Source: Calidifontibacter indicus | GTDB taxonomy: Bacteria > Actinomycetota > Actinomycetes > Actinomycetales > Dermatophilaceae | DNA: 64,000 bases | Reading direction: 5' to 3' | Assembly (NCBI RefSeq): GCF_003386865.1 | Contig: NZ_QTUA01000001.1 | Location: 62,001-126,000 of the forward strand | Position numbers and translations under genes: made by a program | The notes under the pieces: model-generated | What the model was told of the DNA's origin: nothing | The model's input: the letters and a program-made list of their open reading frames with translations, nothing else | Databases searched by the model: none | Shown here: positions 37,450 through 44,913 of the stretch, piece by piece | Layout: the number at the start of each line of letters is the position of its first letter | How positions within the stretch are numbered: the stretch's first letter is position 1

Positions 37450-37620
37450 TCAGCGATTCACCGCGGCCACCACCGCCGCCGCCAGCAAGGCGTGGTCGTC
37501 GGAGTTGGGGTGGTCGCCGTCGTCGACGAGGTAGTCGGACACGTCGCCGGCGGTCTCCTTGAGGGCGGAGTACGCGTCGACGTAGGCCGTGGCCGACCCA
37601 CCTCCGACCACCCTGGGAAT
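37450..37620 (-). pseudogene. C-terminal remnant of an SGNH hydrolase gene (remnant B)
   Basis: The minus strand reads TAYVDAYSALKETAGDVSDY, then LVDDGDHPNSDDHALLAAAVVAA and stop at 37450. This is clearly related to the end of remnant A (VYTALN... DHPNSDGHTVLAAAVV) and carries block V Asp and His. No N-terminal half with a GDS motif is found upstream; homology fades near 37620, just before the divergent AAA+ gene. Confidence 0.65.
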
Positions 37621-37702
37621 GCGGCTGTGATTCGGCTGGGAGAACGACCCCGTCGGTGGACCGCCTCTGGTCAGTGTCGGTATCGCGACGTAGCGTGAAG
37701 GA

Positions 37703-39091
37703 GTGACGAACCCACCCTCCATCCGCACCGTCGGCGAGTTGCGCGCGAGCGGACACCAGAGCAAGCACCTGCGCGAAGAGATCCGGGACAACCTGCTCGC
37801 GGCCCTCGCCGAGGGACGCGACCCGTGGCCCGGGCTGCACGGGCTCGACGACACCGTCGTGCCGCAGCTGGAGCGGGCGCTGCTCGCCGGCCACGACATC
37901 GTGTTGCTCGGCGAACGCGGCCAGGGCAAGACCCGCATCCTGCGCACCCTGGTCGGGTTGCTCGACGAGTGGACGCCGGTGATCGACGGGTCGGAGCTCG
38001 GCGAGCACCCGTACGCCCCGATCACCCACGCCTCGAAGCAGCGCGCGGCCGAACTCGGCGACGACCTGCCGGTCGCCTGGCGGCACCGTGACGAGCGCTA
38101 CGCCGAGAAGCTCGCCACCCCCGACACCTCGGTGGCCGACCTCATCGGCGACGTCGACCCGATGAAGGTGGCCGAGGGCCGCAGCCTCGGCGACCCCGAG
38201 ACCATCCACTTCGGGCTGATCCCGCGCTCGCACCGCGGCATCGTCGCGATCAACGAGCTGCCCGACCTCGCCGAGCGCATCCAGGTGGCGATGCTCAACG
38301 TGATGGAGGAGCGCGACATCCAGATCCGCGGCTACATCCTGCGGTTGCCGCTCGATGTGCTCGTGGTGGCCAGCGCCAACCCGGAGGACTACACCAACCG
38401 CGGTCGCATCATCACCCCGCTGAAAGACCGCTTCGGCGCCGAGATCCGCACCCACTACCCGGTCGAGCTGGCCGACGAGATGGCGGTCATCCGGCAGGAG
38501 GCCCATCTCGTCGCGGAGGTGCCCGACCCGCTGGTCGAGATCCTGGCGCGGTTCACCCGCGGGCTGCGCGAGTCGTCGTCGGTCGATCAGCGCTCCGGTG
38601 TCTCGGCCCGCTTCTCGATCGCCGGCGCCGAGACCGTCGCCGCAGCAGCGTTGCACCGCAAGGCAGTTCAGGGCGAGAAGGAAGCCGTCGCCCGGGTCGT
38701 CGACCTCGAGACCGCGGTCGATGTGCTCGGCGGCAAGGTGGAGTTCGAGGTGGGTGAGGAGGGCCGCGAACGGCCGATTCTCGACCACCTGCTGCGGACG
38801 GCGACCGCCGACACCGTGCGGCACCTGTTCGCCGGGCTCGACCTCGCGCCGCTGGTCGCCGCCTTCGAGGAGGGCACGCTGGTCACCACCGGCGAGCGGG
38901 TGACCGCCTCCGACTTCCTCGCCGCACTGCCGCCGCTGTCGGGCGGCTCGCTCTACGACGACATCGCCGACCGCATCGACGCCAAGAGTGACGGCGAGCG
39001 GGCCTGCGCGATCGAGCTCGCGCTCGAGGGCCTCTACCTCATCCGCAAGATCGACAAGCAGTCCGGCGACCGCGAAACCATCTACGGCTGA
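37703..39091 (+). CDS. AAA+ ATPase, magnesium-chelatase/MoxR-like
   Basis: 462 residues from GTG 37703; the purine-rich GAAGGA directly abuts the start, which is unusually close. Walker A GERGQGKT (about 70-77), the Walker B position reads IVAINEL, with Asn where Asp is usual, then sensor segment VVASANPEDYTNRGRII and ITPLKDRFGAEI. This matches ChlI-like actinobacterial ATPases that always pair with a VWA partner, as here (gap of 11 bp to the next gene). By analogy to ChlI/ChlD and RavA/ViaA the pair may remodel or insert metal into a target protein; the target is unknown. Confidence 0.85.
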   Translation: MTNPPSIRTVGELRASGHQSKHLREEIRDNLLAALAEGRDPWPGLHGLDDTVVPQLERALLAGHDIVLLGERGQGKTRILRTLVGLLDEWTPVIDGSELGEHPYAPITHASKQRAAELGDDLPVAWRHRDERYAEKLATPDTSVADLIGDVDPMKVAEGRSLGDPETIHFGLIPRSHRGIVAINELPDLAERIQVAMLNVMEERDIQIRGYILRLPLDVLVVASANPEDYTNRGRIITPLKDRFGAEIRTHYPVELADEMAVIRQEAHLVAEVPDPLVEILARFTRGLRESSSVDQRSGVSARFSIAGAETVAAAALHRKAVQGEKEAVARVVDLETAVDVLGGKVEFEVGEEGRERPILDHLLRTATADTVRHLFAGLDLAPLVAAFEEGTLVTTGERVTASDFLAALPPLSGGSLYDDIADRIDAKSDGERACAIELALEGLYLIRKIDKQSGDRETIYG

Positions 39092-39102
39092 ACGGAACCC
39101 GC

Positions 39103-41112
39103 ATGACCCACGACTCCCGATACGCCCGGTTCACCGGCGGTCCCGACCCGCTCGCACCACCGGTCGACCTCGCCGACGCCCTGGCGAAGATCGGCGAGGA
39201 CGTCATGGCCGGCTACTCCCCCGAGCAGGCCATACGGGAGTACCTGCGCCGCGGCAGCCACCACCGTCCCGGTCTCGACGAGTTGATGCGGCGGGTGTCG
39301 CAGCGACGCGAGGAGATCCTGGCGCGCAGCAACCTCGGCGGCACCCTGCAGCAGGTGAAGGAGTTGCTCGACAAGGCGGTGCTGGACGAGCGCAAGAGCC
39401 TGGCCCGGGCACTCGACGACGACGCGCGGTTCGCCGAGATGCGCATCGAGAACCTCCCGCCGTCGCCCGCGCAGGCGGTCACCGAACTGGCCGACTACCA
39501 GTGGCGTTCGCCCGAGGCCCGGGAGATGTACGACCAGATCAAGGACCTCCTCGGCCGCGAACTGCTCGACCAGAGGTTCGCCGGTATGAAGCAGGCGCTC
39601 GAGTCGGCGACGGACGAGGACCGCGCGGCGGTCAGCGACATGGTGAAGGACCTCAACGAGCTGCTCGGCAAGCGCGCCGCCGGGCAGGACACCGAGCAGG
39701 ACTTCGCCGACTTCATGGCCAAGCACGGCGACTTCTTCCCCGAAAGCCCGCAGAATCTCGACGAACTGCTCGACGCCCTCGCGGCGCGCGCCGCCGCCGC
39801 CCAACGGATGCTCAACTCGATGACGCCCGAGCAGCGCGAGGAGCTCATGCAGTTGTCGGCGCAGGCCTTCGGGTCGCCGGAGCTGATGGAGCAACTCGGG
39901 CAAATGGACCAGTTGTTGCAGCAGCTGCGTCCGGGTGAGAACTGGGGCGGCTCGGAGGAGTTCGGCGGCGAGGAGGGCCTCGGCCTGGGCGACGGCACCG
40001 GCGCGCTGCAGGAGTTGGCGCAACTCGACGACCTCGTGCAGCAACTCGACCAAGACCGGCCGGGCGCCCGGATGGACGACATCGATCTCGACGCCGTCTC
40101 CCGACTGCTCGGGCAGGAGGCCGCGGTCGACGCCCGCACGCTCGCCGAGCTCGAGCGCGAACTGCGGGACAGCGGCCTGCTCACCAAGGGTTCGGACGGC
40201 GCACTTCGCCTGTCCCCCAAGGCGATGCGGCAACTCGGCAAAACTCTGCTGCGCGATGTCGCACACCGCATGTCGGGCCGCAGCGGGCAGCGCGACATGC
40301 GCCGCGCGGGCGCTGCCGGCGAACTCACCGGGTCGAGCCGCGCGTGGGAGTTCGGCGACACCCAGACCTGGGACGTCACCCGCACCATCACCAACGCCGT
40401 CCAACGGCAGGCGGCCGACGGCGGCGGCGGGGTGACCGGACGCGTCCGCATCCGGATGGACGACGTGGAGGTGGCCGAGACCGAGGCGCGCACCCAGGCC
40501 GCGGTGGCGCTGCTGGTCGACACGTCGTACTCGATGATCCGGGCCGGTCGATGGGTACCGATGAAGCGCACCGCACTCGCACTGCACCAGCTGATCTCGA
40601 CGCGTTTCCGCGGAGATCACCTGCAGCTCATCGGTTTTGGCCGGCATGCCGAGGTGATGGGCATCGAGGAGCTCACCGGCCTCGCCGGCATGCAGTTCAA
40701 GGGCACGAACCTGCACCACGGGTTGCTGTTGGCCAACCGGTTCTTCCGCAAGCACCCGAGCGCCCAACCGGTGCTGCTCATCGTCACCGACGGCGAACCC
40801 ACCGCCCACCTCGAACGCGACGGGCACAGCTTCTTCGACTACCCGCCGCACCCGTTCACCATCGCCGCCACCGTCCGCGAACTCGAGGCCGCCGGGCGCC
40901 TCGGCGCCCAGACCACCATCTTCCAACTCGGCGATGAACCCTCCCTCGGCCGGTTCCTGGCCGACCTCGCCAAGCGGGTCGACGGACGCGTCGTCACCCC
41001 CGACCTCGACGACCTCGGCAGCGCCGTCGTCGGATCGTTCCTCGGGTCACGCACCGACCTGCCGCACGACCTGTACGACGACTACGGGTTCGGACGCGGC
41101 TGGTGGGCCTGA
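39103..41112 (+). CDS. VWA-domain partner of the AAA+ ATPase
   Basis: 669 residues from ATG 39103. Long helical N-terminal region rich in Gln, Glu and Leu (about 60-440, including a segment from 225 to 330 dominated by ELMEQLGQMDQLLQQL-like helices), then a von Willebrand A domain with an intact MIDAS DTSYS starting at Asp473, and the later Thr and Asp (GTNLHHGL, VTDGEPT). MIDAS binds Mg and docks a partner. Co-transcribed with the AAA+ gene; no metal-cofactor genes are adjacent. Confidence 0.85.
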   Translation: MTHDSRYARFTGGPDPLAPPVDLADALAKIGEDVMAGYSPEQAIREYLRRGSHHRPGLDELMRRVSQRREEILARSNLGGTLQQVKELLDKAVLDERKSLARALDDDARFAEMRIENLPPSPAQAVTELADYQWRSPEAREMYDQIKDLLGRELLDQRFAGMKQALESATDEDRAAVSDMVKDLNELLGKRAAGQDTEQDFADFMAKHGDFFPESPQNLDELLDALAARAAAAQRMLNSMTPEQREELMQLSAQAFGSPELMEQLGQMDQLLQQLRPGENWGGSEEFGGEEGLGLGDGTGALQELAQLDDLVQQLDQDRPGARMDDIDLDAVSRLLGQEAAVDARTLAELERELRDSGLLTKGSDGALRLSPKAMRQLGKTLLRDVAHRMSGRSGQRDMRRAGAAGELTGSSRAWEFGDTQTWDVTRTITNAVQRQAADGGGGVTGRVRIRMDDVEVAETEARTQAAVALLVDTSYSMIRAGRWVPMKRTALALHQLISTRFRGDHLQLIGFGRHAEVMGIEELTGLAGMQFKGTNLHHGLLLANRFFRKHPSAQPVLLIVTDGEPTAHLERDGHSFFDYPPHPFTIAATVRELEAAGRLGAQTTIFQLGDEPSLGRFLADLAKRVDGRVVTPDLDDLGSAVVGSFLGSRTDLPHDLYDDYGFGRGWWA

Positions 41113-41114
41113 CC

Positions 41115-41165
41115 CGAAAGTTTGCAGGACACGCGACGTGGGCGCACGATCGCGCAAACGTTCAC
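41115..41165. repeat. dispersed intergenic repeat (family 2, copy 2)
   Basis: CGAAAGTTTGCAGGACACGC onward matches the reverse complement of 33091-33150 at roughly 41 of 53 positions, including the core CAGGACACGCGACG. It begins directly after the VWA stop and ends before the convergent small membrane gene. GAAAGTTTGC and GCAAACGTTC can pair. Confidence 0.65.
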
Positions 41166-41177
41166 GCTGGTTTCTGC

Positions 41178-41546
41178 TCAGGATTCGGGTGACGAGGGGG
41201 TCTCGTCGCCGTGGCTCGCGCGCTCGTGCAGTTGCTTGCGCGACTCCTCGGCCTTGCGCCAGGTCTCGAGGTTGCGTTGCTGGAGCCGCTCGACGCGATC
41301 GAGCTTGCGCAGGATGTCCTCCGACTGCTCGATGTGCGCCAGCCGCTTCGACTCGGTGCGTTCGGCCTTGACCCGTTGGTACTCCTCGATCGGCCACAGC
41401 GGCGCTCGGGCGATCTGCCTACGGCCCTGCTCGCGCACCAGGTGGGAGTCGTCGGTGAGTTTCATCGCGCCGGCGACGATCACGAAGACGATGCCGAACA
41501 CGTACAGGGAGGCCAGCGTGATGAGCACGATGATCAGTGCGGTCAT
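41178..41546 (-). CDS. small single-pass membrane protein with coiled coil
   Basis: 122 residues from ATG 41546, with GAGAGGGGGG upstream. One N-terminal membrane segment (LIIVLITLASLYVFGIVFVI), then a charged helical region (HIEQSEDILRKLDRVERLQQ, then RNLETWRKAEESRKQL) likely to form a coiled coil in the cytoplasm. No family recognised. Upstream frame extension is not protein-like. It is preceded by a terminator hairpin. Confidence 0.65.
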   Translation of the reverse strand: MTALIIVLITLASLYVFGIVFVIVAGAMKLTDDSHLVREQGRRQIARAPLWPIEEYQRVKAERTESKRLAHIEQSEDILRKLDRVERLQQRNLETWRKAEESRKQLHERASHGDETPSSPES

Positions 41547-41633
41547 GGCGCCCCCCTCTCGTGCGGTTTCCCTCAGTCTAGGCAACCCCGCTGGACGTCG
41601 CCGCAGCCCCAGCCGCACGCCCAAACGCGCAGG

Positions 41634-41677
41634 TTGTCGAGATCCGCGCGGGTCATGACGCGCGCGGATCTCGACAA
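41634..41677 (-). terminator. 17-bp perfect hairpin after the two-domain GNAT gene
   Basis: TTGTCGAGATCCGCGCG (41634-41650) and CGCGCGGATCTCGACAA (41661-41677) are exact complements around a 10-base loop. It lies 14 bases after the stop of the minus-strand GNAT gene; the A/T-rich base of the stem supplies some Us. Terminator by position. Confidence 0.65.
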
Positions 41678-41690
41678 GCCGCGCGGCTGA

Positions 41691-42722
41691 CTACCGCAGA
41701 TCGAGATCGACATGCCACGACTGGGTGACGTACTCCGTCTGCCAACCCATCGAGGTGTAGAGGCCGTCGGCTCCGGTCGGTGAATCGGCGTCGACCTCGA
41801 GGCCGACCCGGTTGCGGCCACGCTCGGCGGCGTCGGCGATCACGGTGTGCAGCAACGCTTTCGCGACACCATGACCGCGGGCGCGACGGTGCACACCGAT
41901 GTAGTCGATGTAGCTGCCTTCCACCCCGGACGCGTCGGGCGGGCTGACCGACGACACCACGGCTCCGGCCGGTAGTTGCTGACCGTCCTGTTCGACGAAC
42001 GCCAGCCACCAGTGGTCCCACCGGTGCCCCGGGTCTTCCCGCAGCCGCATCACGAACTCCGGGAAGCTCTCGCGGTAGGAGCTGAAGTGGTCCTGGAACG
42101 ACTCCTCGAGCAACCGGTGCACCGTCTGCAGGTCTTGGGCCACCGGTAGGCCGTCGTCGTGCTTGTCGACCCGTCGCACCGTGACGCCTTCCCGCGGCCC
42201 CGGCAGCCCCGCGGCCTCGGCGGCCTCCACCGGGCGCGACATGTGCCACCAGGTGCGCACCTTCTCGTAGCCCGCGCTGGCCAGCCAGCGCTGCTGCCGC
42301 GCATCGTCGGCGTACGCGTGCCCGTCGAGCAGCGTCGACTTCAGCCCGCGCGCCTTCGCGATCTGCGCCGCCCACCGGCGTCCGGCGGCGAAGAGGCAGT
42401 CAGCGAGGTGATCGGCCACGTCGTCGGGCAGGTCGACCGACACCTCGGGTTCGATGACCGTGCGTCCGGCGGCGCGGTCGTGCACCGACAACCAGGCGAC
42501 GAGGCGGTCGTCGGCGTCGGTGACGACGAGTTGGCGGCGGGTCCACGAGCCGACGCCGGTGAGTTGGCGGGCGATCATCGGCCCGTCGACGGCACCGTCA
42601 CGGCCGACGCTGCGCCGGTGTGCCGCAACGAGTTCGAGAATGGCGTCGACATCGTCGAGCTCGGGTTGGCGCACCTGCATTCCCTCGGGCAGGCCGTTCA
42701 CCGACAGTTCGCTGTCACTCAT
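41691..42722 (-). CDS. two-domain GNAT N-acetyltransferase (MshD-like)
   Basis: 343 residues from ATG 42722. Two GNAT folds in tandem: the first (about 15-165) is degenerate; the second has the acetyl-CoA loop YIDYIGVHRRARGHGVAKAL (R-x-x-G-x-G/A) and RVGLEVDADSPTGADGLYTSM near its end. The tandem layout is that of mycothiol synthase MshD, but the identity cannot be settled: general actinobacterial GNATs share it. Divergent from the solute-binding-like gene. Confidence 0.8.
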   Translation of the reverse strand: MSDSELSVNGLPEGMQVRQPELDDVDAILELVAAHRRSVGRDGAVDGPMIARQLTGVGSWTRRQLVVTDADDRLVAWLSVHDRAAGRTVIEPEVSVDLPDDVADHLADCLFAAGRRWAAQIAKARGLKSTLLDGHAYADDARQQRWLASAGYEKVRTWWHMSRPVEAAEAAGLPGPREGVTVRRVDKHDDGLPVAQDLQTVHRLLEESFQDHFSSYRESFPEFVMRLREDPGHRWDHWWLAFVEQDGQQLPAGAVVSSVSPPDASGVEGSYIDYIGVHRRARGHGVAKALLHTVIADAAERGRNRVGLEVDADSPTGADGLYTSMGWQTEYVTQSWHVDLDLR

Positions 42723-42813
42723 CCGTCCATCATTTCGTGTCGGCCGACGCGGCAGTCGAGCGCGATCCGTCGGATCGCTCACATTGTCCGGCGTTCGCGA
42801 TAGGAATGGGCGC

Positions 42814-43533
42814 ATGGAACCCGTCGACGAACTCGCCCCGGACGGCGTGCTGCGCGCCTCGATCAATCTCGGCAACCCCGTGCTGGCCCAGGGTGATGCG
42901 AGCAACCCCGCCGGCGTCACGGTCGACCTCGCCCGCGAGATCGCGCACCGGCTCGGCGTGCCGGTCGAGTTCGTCTGCTTCGACGCCGCCCGCAAGTCGT
43001 TCGAGGCCCTCACCACCGGCGCCGCCACTCTCGGCTTCATGGCGGTCGAGCCCGCCCGCGCCGAGCAGGTGGCGTTCACCGCGCCGTACGCGCTCATCGA
43101 AGGCGTCTATGTCGTCCCTGACGACAGCCCGCTGTCCACCGTCGCCGATATCGACGTCGCCGGCGTGCGGATCGGGGTGAAAGAGGGCTCCGCGTACGAC
43201 CTGTTCCTCACCCGCACCCTCGAACATGCCGAGTTGGTGCGCGGCGCCGAGGGCACCGACGTCTACGTCCAGGAGAGCCTCGAAGCCGGCGCAGGCATCC
43301 GCCAGCCAGTCAGCGCGTTCGCCGAACGCACGCCCGGTCAACGGGTCATCGACGAGGCGTTCATGCAGATCCGGCAGGCAGTAGCGGTGCCGAAGTCGTT
43401 ATCCGACACCGCCGTCCGTTGGCTGCACGAAACGGTCGAGGAGCTCAAGGCGAGTGGTTTCGTCGCCGCGTCGCTGGAAGCCAACGGGCAGGGCGGCGTG
43501 CGGGTGGCGCCGGCCGAGGGCCGCGCTCAGTAG
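42814..43533 (+). CDS. solute-binding (PBP2 fold) protein lacking a signal peptide
   Basis: 239 residues from ATG 42814. It resembles the amino-acid-binding proteins of ABC importers (SBP_bac_3: GVLRASINLGNPVLA, GVTVDLAREIAHRLGVPVEF, AARAEQVAFTAPY-type, IGVKEGSAYDLFL). Yet there is neither a leader nor a lipobox, and no permease or ATPase gene nearby, so it is predicted to be cytoplasmic. It may sense or carry a small ligand in the cytosol. Its last 7 bases overlap the convergent DinB-like gene. Confidence 0.8.
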   Translation: MEPVDELAPDGVLRASINLGNPVLAQGDASNPAGVTVDLAREIAHRLGVPVEFVCFDAARKSFEALTTGAATLGFMAVEPARAEQVAFTAPYALIEGVYVVPDDSPLSTVADIDVAGVRIGVKEGSAYDLFLTRTLEHAELVRGAEGTDVYVQESLEAGAGIRQPVSAFAERTPGQRVIDEAFMQIRQAVAVPKSLSDTAVRWLHETVEELKASGFVAASLEANGQGGVRVAPAEGRAQ

Positions 43534-44042
43534 TAACCCTTCTCCCCGTCGAGCAATTCACGGATGATGTCGAGCTGGCCGGCGTGACGAGCCGTCTCCT
43601 CGAGCATGTGCATCATGATCCAGCGCAGCGATGCATGCCCGGCGGGGAACCCGTCGTACTTCCCGATGTCGTCCAGGTCGGACGCCGCGATCACCCGGTT
43701 GGCGGCGTCGCACTCGCGGCGGTACATCTTCAGCAGCATGTCGAGTTCGTGACCCTCGACCATGAAGTCGAGGTCCTCGGTCTTGGTGGAGAAGGCCGGA
43801 CTGCCGGTCGGGTCGTCGCCGAGGAACGCGATCTGGAACCAGGTGTGCTCGACCCAACGTAGGTGCGACACGATGCCGGCCACCGTCATCAGCGGTGAGG
43901 TCGGCACGACCACGCGATGCGCATCCTCGTGCGACAACCCCTCGCACTTGTAGCCGATGATGTCGCGCTGCAGTTGCAGCCAGCCCAGCAGCTGGGTCTT
44001 CTCGTCGGCCACGAAGGGCGGACGGTGGCGCTCGCTCGTCAT
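43527..44042 (-). CDS. DinB-like (DUF664) protein
   Basis: 171 residues from ATG 44042. Four-helix DinB/YfiT fold: first metal-site His in IVSHLRWVEHTWF and the last His in EETARHAGQLDIIREL. Members are metal-dependent thiol transferases (mycothiol or bacillithiol) or unknown. In an actinobacterium a mycothiol role is plausible but not shown. 40 bp downstream of the aldo/keto reductase stop, so possibly co-transcribed with it. Confidence 0.82.
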   Translation of the reverse strand: MTSERHRPPFVADEKTQLLGWLQLQRDIIGYKCEGLSHEDAHRVVVPTSPLMTVAGIVSHLRWVEHTWFQIAFLGDDPTGSPAFSTKTEDLDFMVEGHELDMLLKMYRRECDAANRVIAASDLDDIGKYDGFPAGHASLRWIMMHMLEETARHAGQLDIIRELLDGEKGYY

Positions 44043-44082
44043 GCGCCCATCGTGGCGGTGCGCGCCGGCGACACCAACCGAA

Positions 44083-44913
44083 TTACTGCTCATCGTGCGT
44101 GTCGGGGTCGCCGCCGAAGAGCCGTCCGTCGGGACGCCCCAGCGCGCTGATCGCGTCGACCTCCTGCTGCGACAGCTCGAACCCGAACACGTCGAGATTG
44201 TCGGCCTGGCGCGACGGTGTAGCCGACTTCGGCAGCGGCATGACCCCGCGCTGCAGGTGCCAGCGCAGGATGACCTGCCCGGGCGACACGTCGTGCGCCT
44301 TCGCGGCTGCGGCCACCGGCTCGGCCTCGAACGGTGCACTGCGCTTGCCCATCGGGCTCCAGGCCTGGGTGAGGATGCCGAGGTCGGCGTCGACCTGCAG
44401 CATCTCCTGCTGCGGGAAGAGCGGGTGCACCTCGATCTGGTTGATCGCGGGGGTGACACCGGTCTCGTCGATGATGCGGCGCAGGTGCTCGCCGGTGAAG
44501 TTTGAGACGCCGATCGTGCGCACGAGGCCTTCCTGCTGCGCCTCGACGAGCGCCTGCCAGGCCTCGACGTACAACCCGACCGACGGGTTCGGCCAGTGGA
44601 TCAGGCCGACGTCGATCTGCTCGACGCCCAGCCGCTGCGCCGAGTCGCGCAGCGAGGTGAGCGCGAGATCCTTGGCGTGGAAGCGCCCCGGGATCTTGGT
44701 GGCGATGCGGACGTCTTCACGCGGCAGTCCGCTGCGGCGCAGCGCCTCGCCCACCTCGGTCTCGTTGCCGTAGTTGACCGCCGTGTCGAGGTAGCGGTAG
44801 CCCGCTTCGAGCGCACCGACGATCGCGGTGATGCCTTCCTCGTCCTTCAGCGGGTAGGTGCCGAACCCGATAGCCGGCACCTCGGTGGAGTCGTTCAGCG
44901 TGTGGGAGTTCAT
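44083..44913 (-). CDS. aldo/keto reductase (2,5-diketogluconate reductase-like)
   Basis: 276 residues from ATG 44913. Catalytic tetrad visible: Asp and Tyr in YLDTAVNYGNE, Lys in RIATKIPG, His in GLIHWPNP; NADPH-binding LPKSATPSR near the C-terminus. Matches the AKR5-like group that reduces aldehydes and ketones of sugars. Overlaps the upstream MFS-fusion gene by 4 bp (ATGA), indicating translational coupling. Confidence 0.92.
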   Translation of the reverse strand: MNSHTLNDSTEVPAIGFGTYPLKDEEGITAIVGALEAGYRYLDTAVNYGNETEVGEALRRSGLPREDVRIATKIPGRFHAKDLALTSLRDSAQRLGVEQIDVGLIHWPNPSVGLYVEAWQALVEAQQEGLVRTIGVSNFTGEHLRRIIDETGVTPAINQIEVHPLFPQQEMLQVDADLGILTQAWSPMGKRSAPFEAEPVAAAAKAHDVSPGQVILRWHLQRGVMPLPKSATPSRQADNLDVFGFELSQQEVDAISALGRPDGRLFGGDPDTHDEQ

